DNA from: Sulfurovum sp.
GTDB lineage: Bacteria; Campylobacterota; Campylobacteria; Campylobacterales; Sulfurovaceae
Assembly: GCA_003978375.1 (NCBI GenBank)
Contig: QNZW01000025.1
Span: 1-7,497 of the forward strand
Direction of reading: 5' to 3'
Length of the DNA stretch: 7,497 bases
Below, one piece after another: positions 6,084 to 7,497 of the stretch. Every line of letters begins with the position of its first letter. Within the stretch, counting starts at the first letter, position 1. The position numbers were made by a program, and so were the translations under genes. The notes below the pieces were generated by a model. It ran no database searches and was not told the origin of the DNA. It saw only the letters and a program-made list of their open reading frames with translations.

Positions 6084-6159
6084 TATGTTAGGATTTTAGT
6101 ATAAATACAAAGGGTGCAATGTGTATTGTGTTTTTTGGATAAAAAGGTTGGAGTAGGCG

Positions 6160-6615
6160 ATGTCAAATAGAGTAGGTAAAGTGATAGCATTATTTATTTC
6201 TACCCCGCAGCTAAAAGACAGAGTAGAAAAAGAGTCTATATCACTAGATACAAAAGGGATTGTAGAAGATAAATTTTATCATACAGATATCAATCGATCA
6301 GTGCTTATCACTTCTGAAAAAAGTTATGTATTGGCAAGTAAACAAGCGATTAGTATACCCTATGGTACGTTGGGTGAAAATTTACTTATCGACTATAATC
6401 CCTATCATCTTCCTTCAGGATCAAAACTACAGATTGGGGATACAGTTATCTTGGAGATCAGCCAAAATTGTACAATTTGTGATCATTTATCAAAAATAGA
6501 TGAACGATTGCCTCTGCTACTTAAAAACGATAGAGGCATATTTGCTAGAGTGATACAAGGTGGAGAGATACGCAAAGGTGATGTTTTGTATCTTTTAAGT
6601 GAAAATATAGCGTAA
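6160..6615 (+). CDS. MOSC-domain protein (molybdenum cofactor sulfurase C-terminal-like)
   Basis: This 151-residue single-domain protein matches the MOSC family: GKVIALFIS at the N-terminus (6-14), SLDTKGIVEDKFYH (28-41), RSVLITS (46-52), YGTLGENLLID (68-78), LQIGDTVILEISQNCTIC (90-107) and RGIFARVIQGGEIRKGD (125-141). MOSC domains are predicted to bind sulfur or the molybdenum cofactor through a conserved Cys; here Cys104 and Cys107 form CTIC. Stand-alone short members are mostly uncharacterised. There is no signal peptide, so it is cytoplasmic. The start is backed by GGAG at 6150-6153, six bases before the ATG. It is transcribed away from soxC, a molybdenum enzyme, so a role in providing or sulfurating the cofactor for SoxC is a reasonable but unproven guess. 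Its stop lies within a terminator hairpin. Confidence 0.88.
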   Translation: MSNRVGKVIALFISTPQLKDRVEKESISLDTKGIVEDKFYHTDINRSVLITSEKSYVLASKQAISIPYGTLGENLLIDYNPYHLPSGSKLQIGDTVILEISQNCTICDHLSKIDERLPLLLKNDRGIFARVIQGGEIRKGDVLYLLSENIA

Positions 6616-6633
6616 AAAATATTCACGCTATAT
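6605..6633. terminator. Bidirectional terminator between the MOSC and DUF302-like genes
   Basis: ATATAGCGT and ACGCTATAT make a perfect 9-bp stem with an 11-base loop. On the plus strand a T run (6643-6648) follows after a short AT-rich gap. On the minus strand the stem is followed directly by TTTCACTT. It overlaps the last codons and the stop of the MOSC gene and lies just past the stop of the convergent gene, the expected place for a shared terminator. Confidence 0.7.
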
Positions 6634-6639
6634 AATAAA

Positions 6640-7497
6640 TTATTTTTTCTTAGTTGTAAGTTTGGCTAAAATCTCTTCAAATTTTTTCTGTGCATCTAGC
6701 AATACATCTAAAGATGCTTTATCTTCTATGCCTAGGGCTGCAATCCATTTGTGTACAGTGGGAAATGCCATATACATTTTATTCTCTCCTTGTTTTTGAT
6801 ACATATAGAGTGAACAAGGAGCAAAGGCACCAGCTTCAGGATGTGTTTGAGACACCACATAAATCACTTCTAATTTACAAATAGAATAGGTATCATAAAA
6901 ATGATACGCTGTCATGTTGTGTTCACCAAAATCGTATCCCAAGTCTGTAAAACCTGCCAAAATAAATCCTGCAGGAGCCAAAGAACCTTCAAAATCCATT
7001 TGAAAGTCATCTTTTGCATCTTCCCAGTCTTCACCAGCTTTCATGTCAAATACAGCTTTGGCAATAAGATCACCTTTTGGTTTTGACATTTTATAGGTTG
7101 TTTTTTGGAGTTTACCTTGAGGTAGCGCTGCATGCATAGCACGTGCAATAGATTGACCTAAAGCGATTATCTCAGGATTGTCTTCAGGGATATGCATCAT
7201 TCTTGCACTAGCACTAGCCGACAAAAAAGCCAAAGAGATATCTTTGCTACCTTTTTTGCTATAAATAGACATACTCATAGGAGTGAAGAGCCCTATTTCT
7301 GGATACTGTACTACTAAATTACGAACGGTATCTTTTCTATAGACAGTAAATAGGTTATAGGTATCAAAAGAAGTGTTTTTAAATGTCTTGACAAAAGGGG
7401 CATTCATGTCTCTATTCTCAGAGATGAAAAATCCCTCTTTTTCAAAGGCTTTCTCTATGGTTTTTGGGGTAATTTTACCCGCAGCATTAGGGGCTGT
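6640..7497 (-). CDS. DUF302-like protein with two repeats (5' end outside window)
   Basis: The frame is open from the stop at 6640 to the right edge, so the gene is partial: 285 residues are visible and the internal ATG at 7407 is unlikely to be the true start. The visible protein has two related halves. PEIGLFTPMSMSIYSKKG (7249-7302) aligns with PEAGAFAPCSLYMYQKQG (6787-6840), each followed by a strand ending in Ala-Phe. The pattern of Gly-Phe, an N/D-rich turn, a helix, P-x-x-G-x-F-x-P, a hydrophobic strand with Tyr, and Lys-Gly resembles DUF302 (COG3439), whose function is unknown. No membrane segment is visible; any signal peptide would be off the edge. The C-terminus is Lys-rich (TTKKK). 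It is convergent with the MOSC gene, and proximity to sox genes is its only functional hint. Confidence 0.68.
   Translation of the reverse strand, partial: TAPNAAGKITPKTIEKAFEKEGFFISENRDMNAPFVKTFKNTSFDTYNLFTVYRKDTVRNLVVQYPEIGLFTPMSMSIYSKKGSKDISLAFLSASASARMMHIPEDNPEIIALGQSIARAMHAALPQGKLQKTTYKMSKPKGDLIAKAVFDMKAGEDWEDAKDDFQMDFEGSLAPAGFILAGFTDLGYDFGEHNMTAYHFYDTYSICKLEVIYVVSQTHPEAGAFAPCSLYMYQKQGENKMYMAFPTVHKWIAALGIEDKASLDVLLDAQKKFEEILAKLTTKKK

Larger units (their letters stand above)
5850..6159. other. Divergent intergenic control region between soxC and the MOSC gene
   Basis: These 310 very AT-rich bases hold no credible gene. They should contain promoters for both directions. Visible elements are the TATAAT on the minus strand (5911-5916); a near-palindrome of 20 bases at 5978-5997 (AAATTTTTGT then AACAAAATTT); a spaced inverted repeat TTGATTA (5999-6005) and TAATCAA (6028-6034); plus-strand TATAAT (6078-6083) and TATAAA (6100-6105); and a CAAT-GTGT-ATTG dyad at 6117-6128. 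None can be tied to a named regulator from sequence alone. Confidence 0.6.

Overview
The window looks like chromosomal DNA from a sulfur-oxidising Campylobacterota (epsilonproteobacterial) species, most like Sulfurimonas or Sulfurovum. This rests on low GC, AAGGA-type ribosome binding sites, the rpsT-prfA pair, and a soxC-soxD-soxY-soxZ block standing apart from soxX, soxA and soxB. The genus is an inference from protein style and gene order; no search was run.

Left part, plus strand (1-2375): the 3' end of a TraB/GumN-family gene, a 218-base gap with candidate control sites, rpsT (ribosomal protein S20), prfA (release factor 1), and a 152-residue uncharacterised protein starting 4 bases after the prfA stop. 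Apart from the last, these are housekeeping genes.

Middle, minus strand (5849 down to 2432): soxC (Tat-exported molybdenum enzyme), soxD (diheme cytochrome c), soxY (sulfur-carrier subunit with a C-terminal cysteine) and soxZ (its partner). The spacing suggests one operon. In the Sox pathway SoxYZ holds the sulfur intermediate on the SoxY cysteine, and SoxCD oxidises the sulfane sulfur, passing electrons to cytochrome c. Two points stand out: SoxY ends in GGCEG rather than the usual GGCGG, and both SoxY and SoxZ carry their own Sec-like signal peptides with no twin-arginine motif.

Right part: a 310-base AT-rich divergent intergenic region, then a plus-strand MOSC-domain gene (6160-6615), whose family is linked to molybdenum cofactor chemistry and which faces away from the molybdoenzyme gene soxC. 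Convergent to it is a minus-strand gene, running off the right edge, for a protein with two DUF302-like repeats. A hairpin lies at each convergent gene junction (2393-2447 and 6605-6633).

I see no tRNA, rRNA, mobile element, CRISPR array or phage gene. The window is mostly a recognisable housekeeping plus sox locus. The unusual points are the SoxYZ export and tail variations, the MOSC-soxC divergent pair, the DUF302 duplication, and several well-formed hairpins and dyads. I did not find strong evidence for a wholly new system.
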